A stretch of DNA of 64,000 nucleotides from the NCBI GenBank assembly GCA_934525675.1, contig CAKSZH010000001.1:310001-374000 (forward strand), read 5' to 3'. Below are positions 61,453 through 64,000 of this stretch, in pieces. Source of the DNA: an uncultured Eubacteriales bacterium (lineage in GTDB: Bacteria; Bacillota; Clostridia; Oscillospirales; CAG-272). The notes under the pieces were generated by a model, which was given only the letters and a program-made list of their open reading frames with translations, did not search any database and was not told the origin of the DNA. The translations under genes were made by a program, and so were the position numbers. Position 1 is the first letter of the stretch, and each line of letters starts with the position of its first letter.

Positions 61453-62589
61453 ATGAACCGAAACGAACAGAAGCTGTTTTTACGTTTTTGTGAGGTCTTA
61501 CATACCGGTGACGGAAGTGCTCCGGAATTTGTACGCCGGAATGCGACCGGAGCGGTATTGGGACAGCTTTTCATGAACCGCATGGCTGGCGTTGCTTACG
61601 GAAATCTGCGGGACAGCGGACATCTTTCCCTTGTCAACCGGGAGTTCCGTAACTCTCTGCGCGCCGCTTATCAGCAGAACGCGGAAAAGAACCGGAGTTA
61701 TCTTGCGTGCATTTCCCGGACCACGGAACTTTTACGGAGTGTCAATGTACCCTATGCCATGCTCAAGGGGGCATTGCTTTGTGCGCTTTACCCGGAAGGG
61801 TACCGCACCGCAAACGATATTGACCTTTTGGTGCGCCCGATGGATGTTACCACAATCGGACAGTGCCTGCTTGCGGGCGGATTCCGTCAGGGGGATATCC
61901 GGGAGGACCGGTTTGTCCCCGCGACACGAAAGCAGATCATCGAATCGCGGATGATGCGCGGAGAAACGGTGCCGTACATTCTGGAGGTAGATCTGCCGCA
62001 GATGAAGTATCTGGAGGTGGATGTGAATTTTTCGCTGGACTACAAAAACGGCGACGACGCAATTCTTGCGGGAATGCTGCAGCGCGCTACCGACGTGACC
62101 GTCGGTCAGACCCGCGTGCACACACTTGTGCTGACGGATTTCTTCCTTCATCTGTGCCTCCACCTTTACAAGGAGGCGACCACCTATCCGTGGATTGCGA
62201 TGGGGCGGGATATGACGCTTTACAAATTTGCCGATATTTCACTGGTCGCAGGTTTCCTGATCGCATCCGACGTGGACAGGCTCTTTGACAAAGCACGGGA
62301 GTACGGACTCGAACGGGAACTGGTTTATGCGGTCCTTCTTTCCGATGCGCTCCTTCCCGTTGCCAACCGCGATCTGGTCCGGAGAGCAAAGGGTACGGCG
62401 CGCGGAATTCCGGATGTCATGCGGGAGGTATGGGATCCGGCAAGCGGCAAGCGGCTCCTGTACCCGGATGCGCGTTTGGTAAAGCGTTTCTTTGCCGGTG
62501 ACCGGAGTGCATTGCTTTGTGAGGCGCCGCAGATACCGCATACAGAACCCTTTCACACAGGTAAATCCGAAGAAAAGAACAGAAAGTGA
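61453..62589 (+). CDS. Nucleotidyltransferase family protein (NTP_transf_5)
   Basis: The 378-residue protein matches the NTP_transf_5 pattern. It has KGALLCALYPEGYRTANDIDLLV near 105-128, where DIDLLV gives the metal-binding Asp pair, and EVDVNF further on supplies a third acidic residue. Members occur in peptide and polysaccharide biosynthesis clusters, with few known substrates. Here it is followed by a kinase, a carrier protein and an adenylating ligase, so it may transfer a nucleotide to an intermediate. That is inference. Confidence 0.8.
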   Translation: MNRNEQKLFLRFCEVLHTGDGSAPEFVRRNATGAVLGQLFMNRMAGVAYGNLRDSGHLSLVNREFRNSLRAAYQQNAEKNRSYLACISRTTELLRSVNVPYAMLKGALLCALYPEGYRTANDIDLLVRPMDVTTIGQCLLAGGFRQGDIREDRFVPATRKQIIESRMMRGETVPYILEVDLPQMKYLEVDVNFSLDYKNGDDAILAGMLQRATDVTVGQTRVHTLVLTDFFLHLCLHLYKEATTYPWIAMGRDMTLYKFADISLVAGFLIASDVDRLFDKAREYGLERELVYAVLLSDALLPVANRDLVRRAKGTARGIPDVMREVWDPASGKRLLYPDARLVKRFFAGDRSALLCEAPQIPHTEPFHTGKSEEKNRK

Positions 62590-62599
62590 GGTGGAAAAG

Positions 62600-63256
62600 A
62601 TGAAACAACTGCATATGAAACCGCACCACGCGTCGGGATTGTTGCTGACTTTTTGCGGGCTGGACGGATGCGGGAAAACGACGATGATCCGGCGTCTGGC
62701 GGATGATCTGCAAAAGGACGGTTACGGTATCTGTCTGACCAAGCAACCGACCGATGCAGTCCGCGGGTCCGGAATATTCCGGACCTACATGGATCAGCCG
62801 GATCATGAACGGTACGAATACCGGAGTCTTTCGCTCCTTGCCGCCGGTGACCGGGTACAGCACGTTTCCAAGGTGATTCTGCCGGAGCTTGCGCAGGGGA
62901 AGATCGTTCTTTGTGACCGGTATTTCTATTCCTGTCTTGCAAACCTCCGCGCCAGAGGGTATACGGAGGACCGATGGATCTACGAGATCGGCGGCTGCCT
63001 GATTCGCCCGGACGTATCGTTTTTCTTCGATATTCCGGTCGAGATGGCGGTCGGACGGGTACGTGCCCGCCCGGAGGAGCGGGACCGCTACATTGATATG
63101 GCTTTGCAGTACCGGCTTGCCCGCGAATACCGGGAGATCTGCCGGGTCAACGGCGGGGTGTCGGTACCGACGGATATTCCGCTTGAGGAAACCTATCGTC
63201 TGGTCAAAGAAAAAGTTACGGAAAGGTTAGGGAAACAGGATGAAAAACAAGCGTGA
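62600..63256 (+). CDS. Thymidylate-kinase-like P-loop kinase
   Basis: The 218-residue protein has the dTMP kinase fold: P-loop GLDGCGKTT near residue 20, DRYFYSCLANL in place of the usual DRYxxSSLAYQ, and a lid region RARPEERDR. The changes around the DRY motif and the setting with a nucleotidyltransferase and a carrier protein suggest a specialised kinase, not the housekeeping Tmk. The ATG at 62600 follows GAGGTGGAAAAG. It overlaps the carrier protein gene by 17 bases. Confidence 0.82.
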   Translation: MKQLHMKPHHASGLLLTFCGLDGCGKTTMIRRLADDLQKDGYGICLTKQPTDAVRGSGIFRTYMDQPDHERYEYRSLSLLAAGDRVQHVSKVILPELAQGKIVLCDRYFYSCLANLRARGYTEDRWIYEIGGCLIRPDVSFFFDIPVEMAVGRVRARPEERDRYIDMALQYRLAREYREICRVNGGVSVPTDIPLEETYRLVKEKVTERLGKQDEKQA

Positions 63257-63500
63257 AGTGATTGCGTTGCTCAGAGAAATCAGCGGGAAAAAACGGATAT
63301 CCGAAGCGATGCGGCTCAGAACCGACCTCGGGTTTGACAGCCTCGAGATGGTGCGGCTGATGATCGCGCTGGAGGAACGGTTTGAAATCAAGCTGGACGA
63401 GTCGGACATGAATCCGGCTTACCTGTCCTCGGTCGGAGATATTCTGGAACTGGTCGGGAAATACACGGACCGACCTGTAAAAAAGGAGGGGGAGAAATGA
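63240..63500 (+). CDS. Acyl/peptidyl carrier protein
   Basis: The 86-residue protein has the phosphopantetheine attachment motif GFDSLEMVRL, with Ser34 as the acceptor, in a four-helix carrier fold. It carries an acyl or aminoacyl group as a thioester. Its gene overlaps the kinase gene before it and the ligase gene after it (ATGA). The pairing with an adjacent AMP-forming ligase suggests that the ligase loads it. Confidence 0.9.
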   Translation: MKNKREVIALLREISGKKRISEAMRLRTDLGFDSLEMVRLMIALEERFEIKLDESDMNPAYLSSVGDILELVGKYTDRPVKKEGEK

Positions 63501-64000
63501 GACTCTGGGAACATATTTCCGCGTGGCTTGCAAAAAATCCGGGGAAGTACATGCGCGAAAATGATGCGGGCATGACCTTTGAGGAGGTCGCGGTTTACGC
63601 GGAGGCGCTCGGCGGGAGACTGACGGGGGAGAAGTGCTGTGCGATCGACTGTAAATCGGAACTTGCGGCAGCTGTTGCGCTTCTTTCCTGTTTTTCCGCC
63701 GGTGTGACTGCCGTCCCCCTTGCACATCGCTATGGAGAAAAACTCTGTAACAGGGTGCTTTCTTTGGTCGATCCGACCTGTGTCATCACGGACGCGGACG
63801 GGTCTCTCCGGGTGGTCCGGAGAGAGAAATCGGCTTACCGGGAACCAGATGTACGTCCCGCACTGATTATGTGTACCTCCGGTACGACCGGGAAACCCAA
63901 GGGCGTGATGTTAAGCGAGACCAATCTTCTCACCAATGTCAACGACATCTGCGGATATTTCCGGATCGGAGACGAGGACTCCGTCCTGATCTCCCGGCCG
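63497..64000 (+). CDS. AMP-forming ligase/adenylation protein, N-terminal part, cut by window edge
   Basis: The frame stays open to the end of the window (168 codons). It holds the N-terminal adenylation core with the P-loop CTSGTTGKPKGVMLSETNLL near residues 127-146. The domain should adenylate a carboxylic or amino acid and pass it to the carrier protein encoded just upstream. The N-terminus is shorter than in typical acyl-CoA synthetases, as in stand-alone adenylating enzymes. The substrate cannot be inferred because the binding-pocket half lies outside the window. Confidence 0.9.
   Translation, partial: MRLWEHISAWLAKNPGKYMRENDAGMTFEEVAVYAEALGGRLTGEKCCAIDCKSELAAAVALLSCFSAGVTAVPLAHRYGEKLCNRVLSLVDPTCVITDADGSLRVVRREKSAYREPDVRPALIMCTSGTTGKPKGVMLSETNLLTNVNDICGYFRIGDEDSVLISRP

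Noticed and set aside
62600..63256. Housekeeping thymidylate kinase tmk
   Set aside because: The DRY region and setting differ from Tmk; the gene is embedded by overlaps in a carrier-protein operon and not in a DNA-metabolism cluster.

Overview
The window looks like the chromosome of a spore-forming anaerobic Firmicute of the class Clostridia, probably a gut or rumen Oscillospirales-type organism. The grounds are an alpha/beta small acid-soluble spore protein, Spo0A, a YtfJ/GerW sporulation protein, ferredoxin-dependent 2-oxoacid metabolism, several T-box leaders, sigma-A promoters with 17-bp spacers and often an extended -10, and moderately high GC. No rRNA, tRNA, CRISPR array, insertion sequence or prophage was seen. 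Taxonomy is inferred from gene content only.

Layout. 1-3437: the end of a Bce-type sensor kinase and its BceAB-like ABC transporter, with a BceR-like operator between them. 3547-17349: the most interesting block. Three consecutive T-box-controlled units encode a leucine-type pseudo-isopropylmalate synthase, a TIM-barrel/acyl-CoA ligase fusion, an amidohydrolase, two XRE-cupin-acyl-CoA synthetase fusions, and a four-subunit 2-oxoisovalerate-type ferredoxin oxidoreductase with a MinD/CooC-like ATPase. Using the leuS T-box at 57014-57299 as an internal reference, the specifier codons read CTC (Leu), ATC (Ile) and GTA (Val). The simplest model is a branched-chain acid salvage pathway. Isovalerate, 2-methylbutyrate and isobutyrate would be activated to CoA esters and reductively carboxylated to the 2-oxo acids of Leu, Ile and Val, each step induced by shortage of the matching amino acid. 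This model is inference.

17371-25808: iscS-iscU behind an IscR-type operator, an unknown membrane protein, a heterodimeric ABC exporter, a spore protein and a PTS IIC-like permease. 25957-38440 (minus strand): spo0A, a pseudouridine synthase, dacF, ytfJ, a DUF2953 protein, scpB-scpA, a site-2 protease, lysA, an alpha/beta hydrolase, engB and lon. 38563-38720 (minus strand): a candidate small RNA with its own promoter and terminator. 38925-56912 (plus strand): infC-rpmI-rplT, an RNA methylase, dprA-topA-trmFO, plsX-rnc-smc-ftsY, rdgB-yhbY-nadD-yqeK, an LCP protein and rsfS. 56979-60162: T-box-leuS and rpsU.

60224-64000: a long non-coding stretch with hairpins, then the start of an operon cut by the window edge. 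It encodes a DeoR-type HTH protein, an NTP_transf_5 nucleotidyltransferase, a thymidylate-kinase-like protein, an acyl carrier protein and an AMP-forming ligase. It looks like a small carrier-protein-based biosynthetic system of unknown product.
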